64,000 bases of DNA from Corbicula japonica (taxonomy: Eukaryota > Mollusca > Bivalvia > Venerida > Cyrenidae): positions 992,001 through 1,056,000 of the forward strand of contig JAZAYU010000172.1 of the NCBI GenBank assembly GCA_038501625.1. The letters run 5' to 3'. Shown in pieces: positions 36,001 through 43,850 of the stretch. Within the stretch, counting starts at the first letter, position 1. Every line of letters begins with the position of its first letter. The translations under genes and the position numbers were made by a program. Under the pieces are notes generated by a model. It was not told the origin of the DNA. It saw nothing but the letters and a program-made list of their open reading frames with translations, and searched no databases.

Positions 36001-37138
36001 CCGGGACAACCCCAAAAAGGGTTGATCGGATAGCCCTAATATACGTAACAATCACTGCATGACATCGGTAACGGGTTATTTTACTGATAACAGTACTGAC
36101 TATATGTACGGGGAGACTTTTTACGGCCGCCACACTGCACAAATAGCGCTACTGTGAATTTCAAATGAAATTAAAAATGTGCTAGCCCTGATAAGCCTCA
36201 TTGGTTCTTCGCATTCTTGGCGTAGCAATAATAGATCTGCATGTGTTACATTTTAGTGGTCATTTGGAGTCGTTCTTTGGGAGTTACTGACAAGAGGCAT
36301 GAATCCATATCCCACTGTTGATAACTGGGATATTTTACGTTATCTCAAAGATGGACGTAGGCTGAACAAGCCAGACTTCTGCCCAGAAGAAATGTAAGTT
36401 ATTCTATCCCTTTGACCCGCTGTGCTAGCTCAGCAGACTACCTTAACTGTGTAAGCTCACTTTCAGGCTCCTTTTTTACGTTATCAGTGCCCAAGGTTAT
36501 AAAACTGAGCATGGAAACCAGTCTCAAATCTCAAGCATCTGATTGGCTGAAATGGCGACCAGTCGCCATTTCAGCCAATCAGATGCTTGAGATTTGAGAC
36601 TGGTTTCCAATCTCAGTTTCATAACCTTCAGACCAGAGTTGACAGCGGACACGTTGTCTAAGGCATTTCATCCCAGCCAGCGAAATTGTCAGTCCCGTAT
36701 GAATTATAAATGCAACATTATCTATTTTTTCTGTAAATCAGTTAACATCCATTGATAATCCATGATCGGGAAAACAACAGTTCAATGGTAATGTAAAACA
36801 ATCTTTACTTTCTTTAAGCGCAATTGTTTTTTTCAAACTAATTTGAAATATGCATATCAGGAATTGCCAAATTTTCTTTATACTTTTTCAATACTCGTAT
36901 CTATTTCCTGAAATAGAAATTCGTAAGATAGTTAAACATTTTTCTTTCATACGACTTGGAACCTTTCAGGTTTCGTATCATGGAGTCTTGCTGGGACTGG
37001 AATCCCGACAGTAGACCAACATTCGGAGAACTGACCATCAAGATACCGGATCTGCTTCGGCGACTGGAAAGAGCCTCTGAGAAAAGAAAACAACTGGAGT
37101 CACAGAGCTCCGAAAAATCTGAAAAATCACAAAACTAA
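17079..37138 (+). CDS. MET/RON-like receptor tyrosine kinase, 19 coding exons
   Basis: A cell-surface receptor kinase of the MET (HGF receptor)/RON family. Coding exons: 17079-18071, 19206-19391, 21284-21412, 22750-22926, 23540-23724, 24682-24823, 25790-25941, 26952-27113, 27608-27707, 27945-28178, 28526-28675, 29630-29927, 30264-30428, 31161-31244, 32843-33027, 33603-33712, 35357-35519, 36257-36393, 36970-37138. All junctions are GT-AG with agreeing phases and give about 1306 residues (human MET about 1390). Order: signal peptide 1-20, sema to about 436, PSI 437-490, IPT repeats 496-870, membrane segment about 906-926, kinase from about 1017. Kinase landmarks: GRGHFG loop, VACK lysine 1049, HRD Asp 1144, DFG Asp 1162, tandem tyrosines 1174-1175. 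The tail after the kinase is short and has no tyrosine, unlike the MET docking site. No convincing furin site was seen. Family assignment is firm; the ligand is unknown. Confidence 0.93.
18901..19166. mobile_element. GGGGC-ended inverted-repeat element next to exon 2
   Basis: About 266 bases. Left end TTGGGGCGCGCCACGGGAAAA, right end TTTTCCCATGACGCGCCCCAT, so inverted termini. It stops only about 40 bases before the exon 2 acceptor. Relatives are at 14777, 42427 and 56048. Confidence 0.75.
19206..19391 (+). CDS. MET-like exon 2: sema blades
   Basis: 62 codons in phase 0 on both sides. Acceptor TTTCATTTTCAG, donor CACAAG then GTATAG. The peptide has [10 protein letters not shown] and ends [15 protein letters not shown], matching the ...LGTSEGR... 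blade of MET-type sema domains. It is too short to show as a long open frame, but both sites and phase fit. Confidence 0.88.
19411..20432. mobile_element. large foldback element in MET-like intron 2
   Basis: A near-palindrome: the left arm (19411-19745) returns inverted at 20105-20432, and an inner pair (about 19892-19970 and 20040-20112) nests inside, leaving a small loop with GATTGGCTGG and its near-complement. The left half carries about 160 extra bases. The same open frame beginning [11 protein letters not shown] is read from both arms in opposite directions with one residue changed. No known transposase. Confidence 0.8.
20765..20865 (+). mobile_element. degraded SINE fragment
   Basis: GGGTTCGTTCCCCATTAGGGGCAATATCATT matches the B-box and tail of the tRNA-like SINE; the A-box half is eroded. 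Confidence 0.5.
20992..21090 (+). repeat. GTTACTGCT-like simple repeat
   Basis: Imperfect repeats of TTACTGCCAGCAGAT and GTTACTGCTGTTACTG. Confidence 0.7.
21110..21200. mobile_element. fragment of the GGGGC-ended element
   Basis: CTGCTCAACTTTATGACGT and the GATTCGCGTCAGC stretch match the right half of 18901-19166. Confidence 0.5.
21284..21412 (+). CDS. MET-like exon 3: end of sema
   Basis: 43 codons, phase 0 both sides. Acceptor TTGTTTTACAG, donor TCTGAG then GTACCT. The peptide starts [10 protein letters not shown] and ends [10 protein letters not shown], the last propeller strand before the PSI domain. Confidence 0.9.
21486..21630 (+). mobile_element. palindromic Harbinger-like element
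   Basis: A full-length copy of about 145 bases: TGCCCAAGGTTATAAAACTG at the left, AACCTTCAGC at the right, arms of about 65 bases meeting at the ACCAGTCGTC centre. It lies just behind exon 3. Confidence 0.85.
22255..22400 (-). mobile_element. palindromic Harbinger-like element
   Basis: Full-length and reversed (GGCTGAAGG at the left, CCTTGGGCA at the right), in MET-like intron 3. Confidence 0.85.
22750..22926 (+). CDS. MET-like exon 4: PSI domain
   Basis: 59 codons, phase 0 in and out. Acceptor TAATTTTAG, donor CCTGTT then GTGAGC. It shows the cysteine-rich PSI pattern ([30 protein letters not shown]). The usual CGWC word is CVWI here, so one cysteine of that motif is missing. PSI domains link the propeller to the IPT stalk. 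Confidence 0.88.
23540..23724 (+). CDS. MET-like exon 5: first IPT repeat, front
   Basis: 185 bases, phase 0 in, phase 2 out (GGAAG then GTAAAC). [18 protein letters not shown] is the classic IPT/TIG opening, followed by IGNQTC. The acceptor is CAACACTAG. Confidence 0.92.
24219..24232. repeat. poly-G tract
   Basis: Fourteen G in a row, in intron 5. Its length in the assembly may be unreliable. Confidence 0.9.
24336..24481 (+). mobile_element. palindromic Harbinger-like element with CTG target duplication
   Basis: Full length, flanked by CTG at 24333-24335 and 24482-24484. It lies about 200 bases before exon 6. Confidence 0.88.
24682..24823 (+). CDS. MET-like exon 6: first IPT repeat, rear
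   Basis: 142 bases, phase 2 in, phase 0 out (TACTTG then GTAACC). It begins ITCQAPP, the usual IPT closing strand, and carries two N-glycosylation sites. Acceptor TTGTTTTACAG. Confidence 0.9.
24960..25115 (-). mobile_element. tRNA-like SINE, reverse orientation
   Basis: GCGAACCCGCATCGTCACGGCGAC (inverted B-box region), GAGCTAGCCGGGACAACCCC and the TGCATGACATCGGTAAC stretch match 35920-36150. The middle of the tRNA-like part is deleted. Confidence 0.65.
25343..25525. mobile_element. CAGTGAAACC-ended inverted-repeat element
   Basis: Left end TACAGTGAAACCTGCC, right end CAGGTTTGACTGTA, with internal AGCAGCCACCTGT words. This is a variant subfamily in intron 6, compatible with TA flanks. Confidence 0.65.
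25790..25941 (+). CDS. MET-like exon 7: second IPT repeat, front
   Basis: 152 bases, phase 0 in, phase 2 out (GACAG then GTAATA). The peptide starts [10 protein letters not shown], the linker seen before IPT repeats in MET-like proteins, and continues [10 protein letters not shown] and VFVGGTKC. The acceptor TTTTCATTAAAG has a weak pyrimidine tract. Confidence 0.88.
26736..26866 (-). mobile_element. palindromic Harbinger-like element with CAG target duplication
   Basis: A diverged copy with a shortened centre, flanked by CAG at 26733-26735 and 26867-26869, about 85 bases before exon 8. Confidence 0.8.
26952..27113 (+). CDS. MET-like exon 8: second IPT repeat, rear
   Basis: 162 bases, phase 2 in and out (ATTAG then GTAATG). 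It begins [12 protein letters not shown], the IPT closing strand with a CC pair as in MET, then a linker [12 protein letters not shown]. Acceptor TGTTTTTTTAG. Confidence 0.9.
27443..27607 (+). repeat. 33-bp tandem array of the exon 9 acceptor
   Basis: Units of exactly 33 bases each carry TGACCTTGACATTT, a pyrimidine run, TAG and the next GCGGAG. Usable AGs end at 27508, 27541, 27574 and 27607, giving candidate exon starts 27509, 27542, 27575 and 27608. Two more upstream units are degraded, one having lost its AG to CTACC. The array copies the acceptor plus the first codons of exon 9. Because the split codon is AG plus C, the frame stays open through all four units. Confidence 0.92.
27608..27707 (+). 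CDS. MET-like exon 9: third IPT repeat, front
   Basis: 100 bases from the most downstream acceptor, phase 2 in, phase 0 out (CTGACG then GTAATT). It encodes [15 protein letters not shown], the IPT opening. Earlier acceptors at 27509, 27542 or 27575 would add 33, 22 or 11 residues of the type [11 protein letters not shown] without breaking the frame. I chose 27608 because it gives an ordinary IPT strand. Confidence 0.85.
27945..28178 (+). CDS. MET-like exon 10: IPT stalk
   Basis: 78 codons, phase 0 both sides. Acceptor AATTTGCAG, donor TTTAAG then GTAATA. It contains the closing strand ALLLCKTG and the start of the next repeat ([10 protein letters not shown]). One N-X-S site near its middle and one N-X-T near its end. 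Confidence 0.9.
28526..28675 (+). CDS. MET-like exon 11: last IPT repeat
   Basis: 50 codons, phase 0 both sides. Acceptor TAATTTTCAG, donor GTTAAG then GTAAGT (consensus). The peptide [13 protein letters not shown] and [10 protein letters not shown] is a typical IPT core. Confidence 0.92.
28837..29115 (+). mobile_element. old palindromic element split by a younger copy
   Basis: 28837-28885 (CCCAAGATCATAAAACTAAA and on) and 29032-29115 are the two halves of one diverged copy. Between them sits a fresh copy of the same family (28886-29031), flanked by CTG duplicated from the GCATCTGATTGG of the host copy. Confidence 0.88.
28886..29031 (+). mobile_element. young palindromic Harbinger-like element, nested
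   Basis: Full length with near-perfect arms; target duplication CTG at 28883-28885 and 29032-29034 inside an older relative. Confidence 0.9.
29630..29927 (+). CDS. MET-like exon 12: membrane segment
   Basis: 298 bases, phase 0 in, phase 1 out (AAAATG then GTATGC). After a short extracellular part comes the membrane span [19 protein letters not shown], a stop-transfer basic run RRARARKRR, then the cytoplasmic juxtamembrane start with VQYRRDSN. Acceptor CTTCCTTTTTTAG. Confidence 0.93.
30264..30428 (+). CDS. MET-like exon 13: juxtamembrane and kinase start
   Basis: 165 bases, phase 1 in and out (GACGGG then GTGAGT). The first residues DYQDRF sit where MET has its DYR CBL-binding tyrosine (a positional match; function inferred). 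It ends LGEVVGRG, the start of the glycine-rich loop. Confidence 0.92.
31161..31244 (+). CDS. MET-like exon 14: ATP loop and catalytic lysine
   Basis: 84 bases, phase 1 in and out (TCACA then GTAAGT). HFGCVYKG completes the glycine loop and VACK carries the ATP-anchoring lysine. Acceptor ATCCGTTTCAG. Confidence 0.95.
31262..31485 (+). mobile_element. tRNA-like SINE, forward, in intron 14
   Basis: It has the full family order: GTCAGTACTGTTATCAGTAAA, a GGGGTTGTCCGATCAACC stretch, CGGTTAGCTCAAATAGGTAG (A-box) and ACGGGATCGCTTCCC (B-box). It starts only 17 bases after exon 14 and faces an inverted copy at 31995-32205. Confidence 0.75.
31805..31940 (+). repeat. dispersed repeat shared with 16620-16760
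   Basis: GGCGTAGGCAGTAATATGCATTT through TTTGTCGTGTTTGGTGGCTT. Unidentified family, lying between the two SINE copies of intron 14. Confidence 0.55.
31995..32205 (-). mobile_element. tRNA-like SINE, reverse, in intron 14
   Basis: Inverted B-box region GAGCGAACCCGTACGGCGAC, A-box region GAGCTAACCGGGACC and the end ACTATATGTACGGGGAGAC. Opposite orientation to 31262-31485, so the intron transcript could fold on itself. Confidence 0.75.
32843..33027 (+). CDS. MET-like exon 15: kinase N-lobe and hinge
   Basis: 185 bases, phase 1 in, phase 0 out (AAAAAT then GTAACG). [11 protein letters not shown] holds the alpha-C glutamate, [13 protein letters not shown] follows, and [16 protein letters not shown] is the hinge, all very close to MET. 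Acceptor TGTCTCGACAG is purine-interrupted. Confidence 0.93.
33081..33195 (+). mobile_element. diverged palindromic element (ATCATAT subfamily)
   Basis: GGCCCAAGATCATATAACTC with arms CTCAAATCTCAAGCATCTG and its complement; the centre is shortened. Confidence 0.7.
33603..33712 (+). CDS. MET-like exon 16: catalytic loop
   Basis: 110 bases, phase 0 in, phase 2 out (TGCAT then GTAAAG). It ends [12 protein letters not shown], the tyrosine-kinase catalytic loop with the proton-accepting Asp. Confidence 0.95.
33747..33893. mobile_element. palindromic element, symmetrical subfamily
   Basis: Ends TGCCCAATATCATAAAACTA and TAGTTTTATGATCTTGGGCCA; both arms use the ATCATAAAACTAAA variant, unlike the asymmetrical ends of the main subfamily. 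Confidence 0.85.
34090..34345 (-). repeat. inverted relative of the 3845-4125 repeat
   Basis: CACTCTTTATTTATGATCATATG and the TTCCTTGTTTTGTTTTAATAGG stretch are the complement of the upstream copy. Confidence 0.6.
34620..35300 (+). repeat. mixed dispersed repeats in MET-like intron 16
   Basis: Blocks related to 13670-14090 and to the GTGTTCGGTGGCTT family, plus a short AGCAGTAGTAGCAG run. No exon was found. Confidence 0.45.
35357..35519 (+). CDS. MET-like exon 17: activation segment
   Basis: 163 bases, phase 2 in, phase 0 out (GACGTG then GTTAGT). [18 protein letters not shown] carries DFG and the paired tyrosines matching the MET autophosphorylation sites, then [11 protein letters not shown]. 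The exon ends SDV so that the next exon supplies WSFG. Confidence 0.95.
35920..36150 (-). mobile_element. tRNA-like SINE, reverse orientation, best copy
   Basis: GGGAGCGAACCCGCACCG (inverted B-box region), AATTGAGCTAACCGGGACA (inverted A-box region), GGTTGATCGGATAGCCC, GCATGACATCGGTAACGGG and GTACGGGGAGACTTTTTACGG in order. Used as the family reference here. Confidence 0.75.
36257..36393 (+). CDS. MET-like exon 18: kinase C-lobe
   Basis: 137 bases, phase 0 in, phase 2 out (GAAAT then GTAAGT). [19 protein letters not shown] and [14 protein letters not shown] are typical MET-family C-lobe words. Confidence 0.95.
36488..36633 (+). mobile_element. palindromic Harbinger-like element with CAG target duplication
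   Basis: Near-perfect full-length copy flanked by CAG at 36485-36487 and 36634-36636. Confidence 0.9.
36970..37138 (+). CDS. MET-like exon 19: kinase end and tail
   Basis: 169 bases, phase 2 in, TAA stop at 37136-37138. [18 protein letters not shown] is the last conserved kinase block. The remaining tail (about 35 residues) is charged and serine-rich ([19 protein letters not shown]) and has no tyrosine, so the MET-type SH2 docking pair is absent. Confidence 0.95.
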
Positions 37139-37369
37139 TGTTCTTTTTTTCGTATATAAACAGCGTCGGACACCACGACCGATCCATTCTGTTAATCTCC
37201 ATTCATCGACGAATGTAATCTAACGGAATAGTCGAACGTGGGTATCCGGAGACGTTATTTGCATTCAATCTTATTACGCTGACCATAATTTAGGTTTAGA
37301 AATGCGTACTGTTACAGAAATCTATTTGATGATAAAAAAAAATTAAAAATAGAAAAAAATGTTTTAACG

Positions 37370-37613
37370 TTCAGGTAGATATTGAAAATGTGATAACATG
37401 AAGGTATATATTGAAAAAAAAATGATATTGAGAAATGTGATAACATGCAAATAGATATTAAAAAATGTCATAGCATGCAGGTAGATATTTTAAAAAAAAA
37501 CTTTGATATGGAAAAATGTGATAACATGCAAGTAGATATTAAAAATGTCATAGCATGCAGGTAGATATTGAAAACTTTAATATTGAAAAAATGTGATAAC
37601 ATGCAGGTACATA
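37370..37613 (+). repeat. AT-rich minisatellite behind the kinase stop codon
   Basis: Repeated GTAGATATTGAAAAATGTG and ATAACATGCA words in alternating ATAACATGCA/CATAGCATGCA units, about seven copies. Probably within the 3' untranslated region. Confidence 0.8.
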
Positions 37614-39029
37614 ATTATTGCAAAAGTAAAATATGCATAAGAAGTGAGTTTAAGGTCCCATATGTTCAGTTTTGGTGATAAGTCAAAACTTAATAGTAAA
37701 TGTAAGTTAGTTTTTTTTTAAATTGTATACTTATTCAAATATAATTCCGCAGAACTTTGAATATTCCTTGGCGATAAAGTAATTTAAAACAACAATTTTA
37801 AACATGTTTGAATCAATTTAAAAGTATTCTTTTACTCGAAATAACACAATCTTAGTAACTTGCAAAAAGATATAGATTTGTTCTTTCCATTGTTAAGTAT
37901 TAATTTCAAGTTTATTTACTTGATATAATTATCCCCTCCGAATTACAGAAAAGTTAGGAGCTGAGACAGAGAAATCTTCAAAATGTATTTTTTTCTCAAT
38001 TTATGACTATATTTTTGTATGTAAATAATTATAATTATATAAACTCAATATTTTAAATTCGTACCACTTAACCTGCATTTAAGTACAGTTATTTAGTGTT
38101 TATTTTTATTGAATACTTCCTTAATGATTTCAAGTGTAACTAATATGAATTGTATATGTGTTATTGTCTGTTTTTGTCTTAATTAATGAAAATTATCTTG
38201 AAGTATTTTCTTGCAAACTTGTTATTGAATTGAGCAAATTCAAAAACTGTTTACATCAGTTGTGTGAATTATACTATAAAACGGCAATTTTTGTCTACGG
38301 AGAATTGTCGGCATGAAATTGTTATCGAGATCAGTCAAAAACCAATCTCACTGAAGTCAGATCTAACAAAAATTTAAATCAGATTGGTCAAAAACTGTAT
38401 ATGTCATATGTATATATTATGTTATAAAACGGTGATTTTTCGCTGACAGAGAAATTATGTATCTTTCTTGTCATCATCATCTTTGTCATCTACATAATCC
38501 TGATGTTGAGTGAGAAAACAAGGTTTTTTTTCCGGTAAGTTAAGATTTTGATCAAATTGTCGACCCGCACGCTTTAAAGATAACCTCAACTTCAACTAGT
38601 TTCTTGGTACACTTAGAATGCTTATCACCTTATATTTTTTGTTTTGTTTGTTTTAATACGCCCGCCTTGCGGAAAAAAGTGTTTTGTACCATTTGATATT
38701 GCTATTTACCATGTTGGAAAATTTGTTTTTTTTTGTATTTTGAATTGTAGAAACTCATTTTTGATCATAAAAACTATTTAATGTTCTCGTAATAATTAAT
38801 GTGAATTTTGCTACAAACTATGTACTAGATTCATGTAATAAAATTATTAGATTTGAATGGTTTGGAGTGAGAACAATGGTGCTTTTCGCTTTTGTTCATC
38901 AACATTTTTTCACAGACCAACCAGTCGGTCTTTTAATTTCAGTTTTCGAAAAGGCCGTCCGAAATTTGGTCCAGTGACATAAATTAGAAGTACGAAAATA
39001 ACATAGACATACCATAACTTTTGAACTTC

Positions 39030-39490
39030 AACAAACTATACATCTACTATATTGCTGAAATTGCAACAGTATAGTTTATGAATTGCTAAAGGTGCTGCTA
39101 TGTTGCTAAGTACACTATATTGCTGTTATTGTTGCTATATGGCTGCTGTGTAGCTGATGGTCTTGCTGTATAACAGATATATTGCTGACATTGCTAAAAT
39201 TTGCAATTGCAGACATTGCGGCTAAATTGCCGCTATATTGCAAATATTGCAGATATATTGCAGATGTTGCTGTTGTATTGCTTATATCGCTGTTATATTG
39301 ATGATCTATATCTGATATTCCTGTTAAAATGCTGATATGTTGCTAATATTGCCGCGGTATTGCTGATATATTGAAATAGCTGCTATATTGCAGCTAAATT
39401 GCTGATATTGATGACATATTGCTGATGTATTGCTAAAGTTTTAATATTGTTGATATATTGCTGATGTAACTGCTGTATTGCTGATACATG
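39030..39490 (+). repeat. degenerate TTGCTGATA repeat tract
   Basis: TATATTGCTGATATTGC-like words recur dozens of times with variable spacing over 450 bases. Confidence 0.8.
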
Positions 39491-40737
39491 AAAAAAAAAG
39501 AAAAAAGTGCTTAACCGACTGATGGCAAACAGTACAGGCCATATGTGCTGAGTGATCTAATCTACTTAATTCGCATATGCCAAAAGCCCCATATCAAAAT
39601 GATGTGTCACATATGCATGCAGGCAGTTATAACAGTACCGGATGCGGTGTTCTCATGTAAACAACTTTTAAATGCAAAGTTAAAACATTTGTATATATGT
39701 GATACACAACATCAAATTGGGACTTATTGCCTAAGCGCAACCTAAATAGGATCTACACTGTTCGTCATTTAATCAGGGACTTATTTTGAATGCATCAAGA
39801 AACTAGTATAGATTCTTTTTGTACCATGTACTATGCAAATCCACAGCGTCTATTAATATCGTAAATTTTATCATGTTGCTCCATATATATAATACATTTT
39901 ACATTTAAAATTACTCATCTTTAAATTGTATTTTGTAAATATCATATTTTAACATCAAAATACTAATTTTCAGGTTAGGTCAATAGTATTTTAAACAGGC
40001 GGTTCTCCAGACGAATGAAACGCAATCTGTCGAGTGTTATGTCCTTTTATCTATAATAAAAACTGTTTCGGTAAAATTTATTTTAAACTTATACATGATA
40101 AGACCGTAAAATCTATTTTAAAATGTAGATTTATATATTCGATCCGATTTCAAGATAAAATAAATGCACAAATATCTTTTAAATTTCTCCAAAAATGACC
40201 TGCGAGTTATGCTTAATCGTCGAACGATCCGAATTAGGTAGAATGACTTCTTCCTGGCAGTAAGTCTCTAATAGTTATTTAAATATCTTTGAGAAAATAT
40301 TGAGCATAAATGTCACGATATCATTACAAAACATTGATCAGCATTGTGTACATAGTTCGCTCAGTTTATTGCGATTTTCCTTCGATCTCCGGAAAAATTC
40401 TATGCGGGTAAGATAGGTGCTGTCGCGGAAACAGGTAAAACATAAAATGCCATCAAAAGCTACTAAAAGTTCAATTTCAGCTGTGTTGTATTTTGATTTT
40501 TTGATACATATTTAGTGTAATGAATCGCGGCGACATTTTACTAAAAAAGATTGCGTATTCTATACACTGGCGCTGGACCAGCCGCCCCACCCCCTGCCAA
40601 CCCTTACTTATACGCCCTTTTTGTAAAAATGGTGTCAAGTCGCTAATATTATTCCATTCTATCAAAATATGCGAAAATACACCGTCAAAATCGTTTTCTA
40701 AAAAAATATATTTCTAAGTATATAATTGAATTATATA

Positions 40738-41624
40738 CAGTCCACACTCGTTGTGTCGAACTCGCCGGGACCGTCAATTTTAATTCGAGTTATCCGAAGT
40801 TCGACACATCCGAATTGACGCCAATGAATGTTTAGTATACCGTATATGCTTCTTATCTATCATGAATATGCGTGTGTATGTCCAATATCAAATACATTAA
40901 CATCTCAATGCATTTTTCTAATAATATTTAAACCAAACATTGTTTGTATATATCAAAACAAAACAATAAAACAAATTATGAAATTGATTTTATTTATTAC
41001 ATGTACATGTACATAGGCTAAGTATCATCGTCATCATAAAGTTAAATAATCAATGTTCTCGCGCTCGACCTCCATGATTGCCGCATACCTTGTTTCATAA
41101 TCTTTCTCTTTGAGCGTTCTTTTTGTGCCTCTTTTTTGTTTATGAGTATTGACTACATTTGGATCAGTCATTTTTGCATGTGTTTTCGTAAAGGGATGCT
41201 CGCATATTTTAAGGGCACGATGGTCACATCATTATCGTAATTAATCGCTGTTTGTCTTTAATTGCCATTAAACATATCTAAATGCATTAATTGAGTGAAC
41301 ATTTTACAAAACACACAATCGTTATTGATTATTAAATAATCATGACAGTTTGCCCACCTGACAAGCAATCACTTTGATGATACCGCGCGCATTGTTCGAC
41401 CGCGTCGATTTTCACACTTCGACTTATCCGATGTCTTTACATAGGATAATTGAGCCGGCGGGTTTAAAATTTAGTTCGACTTATCAAAACATTGTTTAAG
41501 TCGAATTCGACTTAAACGGCGTAATATTATATGTAAAAAGAACAAATTTTGACGGGACCGTGAAATTAATTCGAGATAACCGATGTTTCGACATAAGCGA
41601 GTTTGACACAACGAGTGTGGACTG
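40738..41624 (-). mobile_element. pogo/Tigger-like element with TA flanks
   Basis: Ends CAGTCCACACTCGTTGTGTC and GACACAACGAGTGTGGACTG, each bordered by TA. CAGT termini and TA duplication fit the pogo/Tigger group of Tc1/mariner. Length 887 bases, too short for a whole transposase; a fragment of the N-terminal part is at 41034-41171. Confidence 0.75.
41034..41171 (-). pseudogene. N-terminal fragment of a pogo/Tigger-like transposase
   Basis: 45 codons on the minus strand, read from an ATG. They include KQKRGTKRTLKEKDYETRYA then IMEVERE, resembling the first helix region of CENP-B/Tigger DNA-binding domains (basic run, then L-x-x-K-x-x-x-I-x-x-x-E). A stop follows and the catalytic region is absent. 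Recognition is by pattern only. Confidence 0.5.
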
Positions 41625-42426
41625 TACTTAGAAATATATTTTGTAGAATACGATTGATATAAATTTCTAAATATATAATTGAATTATATACTTAGAAATA
41701 TATTTTTTAGAATACGATTTTGACGGTGTATTTTCGCATATTTTGATAGAATGGAATAATATTAGCGACTTGACACCATTTTTACAAAAAGGGCGTATTA
41801 GTAAGGGTTGACAGGGGGTGGGGCGGCTGGTCCAGCGCCAGTGATTCTATAAGCCATTTATCTTAATGTCTTCAAGGCATACCTGTACAAAGACAAATAT
41901 GCCCAATAATGTGTTTCAATCTCATTGGTTTTAGGGAAACAGGAAAATTATTATCAGTCATTAAAACTAGTCGTACATTTTTTCCGTATGTAGTTTTTAC
42001 TCATTTGATTACTTCTGATCATATTTTCAATTTGATACTGTATTTAAAGAAACTGATAATTCTAAACGCTTTACAACTGAAAAACTAGGACATCTCCACT
42101 GTTTCGGTCAGGTCTGTTTTAAACGAATAACTTGATTTCATGGCGGTGGTGTCTACTGCCTCAAAACCAGTGAGAAATTAACAAATTTCTGGCATTTGTT
42201 GCAAGAAATAATTATTGAAAAGATGAATGACCGCTATAACACACAATGTTATTTTAGTTTCTACGACTTGAGCAAATCACCATAAGACATATGACTTTTT
42301 ATACAATTTTCGACGTCATTGTCACCAAAGCGGAGTTTACAATCGAAGTCTTCGAATTTGTTGCAGTGCAGCCGAGCCGGATATTTTCATTCGATTTAGA
42401 TATTTTTCACATGGCAATGATTTTGG

Positions 42427-42676
42427 GCACGCCTTGGGAAAATGTTTCTTCGGTCATATGTTTTATATTTTAATTGTTACTATTTTTGGAAAGAACATAA
42501 AGTTATCTATTATTTTTGTCATAACAAATTAGAAATTTTGTTACACATTTTGACAATAAATGTTATTTTTACCGCGAAATGCATAGTAATACTAAATAAT
42601 TTTGTCTGCTTAACTTTACAACGTAATTTTTAGAATTGACTTCACCTGTCCGAATCTACCATTTCCCATGACAGGC
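42427..42676. mobile_element. GGGGC-ended inverted-repeat element, diverged
   Basis: TTGGGCACGCCTTGGGAAAATG at the left and CATTTCCCATGACAGGCCC at the right, with the family words TTTTGACAATAAATG and CCGCGAAATGCAT between. Confidence 0.7.
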
Positions 42677-43379
42677 CCTTTTTTTCGGAAAGTACCATCA
42701 CTGCAGTACTTGTTCAATAACAGTTATGTTTATTATTAATGTGCAATTACCAGAGAGACGGGGTATCTTCGAAAAGAAAAGCTATTGCATTACTATAAGA
42801 TTTCATTGCATCTAAAACAGTATTTCTCAATATCTATATACAGACAATATGTATAATTTTGTATATACATGTAAAATAAAATATATACTTAAAATGAGAG
42901 TGTTGAACTTTTTTAGCAAGGAGGTAATTCTACCAACAAAGTGTTCACATATGGTAAATTAAATTCCATCGCCAGATACAGATGAAAAAAAAATCTACTT
43001 TTACATGATACAAAAATATCCAAACGTAGCTAATATGCTATTTTCGTAACCATTGATCCCAAAACAAGTTAAAAAGAACATCAAACGCAATGTTCTTGTC
43101 TGTTTATCAGCCCCTTTTTACTTTAAAAATAATATGCAGTTCACGTTGCCTCAGTTTAACATAGTACAGCACTTCAAAGCAATTCTTACATATTTAATGA
43201 CTGTCATAAAACAGAACCATTAACTAAGTGTGAAAACCATGAGAGGTGCATCAGGAATAGCCAATTTAAAAAAAAACAACAAAACGATAATAGTATTTAA
43301 ATGTCAAAATAGCATGATGATCAAGAGCATTCTTTGCTAAAATGAATTTTAACACAAACTACTAGTCTGGTGTTCCGAG

Positions 43380-43850
43380 AAACGCATGTGTCACCTAAAA
43401 TTGCATTTGAAAGGGGCATAACTAAACATAGTGAAACATGAGTCATAATTCTTGTTGCCAATGGCTTTGGTCATGCAGATGATATATTCCAAGTTTTAAG
43501 AGAATAGGACAAGAACTTTCAAAGTTCTAGGCAACATTAATTAAATGTTAAAGTTTCATTTGAAAGGGACATAACTAAAATAATAGTGAAACAGGAGTTA
43601 TCATTCTTGTTTTCGCTGATGGCTTTGGTCATGCAGATGATATATTCCAAGTATAAAGGGAATAGGACAGGTTCTTTCAAAATTATAGGTAACATTAAGT
43701 TCATGTTAAAGTTGCATGTGAAAGGGGAATAACTCGAAAAATAGTGAAACAGGGTTTATCATTCTTGTTGTCACTGATTGCTTTTGTTCGCGCAGATTAT
43801 ATATTCCAAGTATGAAGTGAATAGGACAAGTACTTTCAAAGTTTAAAGAA
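43380..43850 (+). repeat. tandem array, three units of about 147 bp
   Basis: Each unit runs GAAAGGGGCATAACTAAA, ATAGTGAAACAGGAG, GGCTTTGGTCATGCAGATGA, ATATTCCAAGT, AATAGGACAAG, TTCAAAGTT. The units are diverged from one another. Confidence 0.8.

Larger units (their letters stand above)
40566..41843. mobile_element. foldback element with arms of about 170 bp, interrupted
   Basis: The left arm (40566-40735, starting ACTGGCGCTGGACCAGCCG) returns as its complement at about 41676-41843. A second inverted-repeat element (40738-41624) is inserted near its centre; a short partial duplication of the inner arm (TTAGAAATATATTTT) sits at 41629-41712. Confidence 0.85.
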
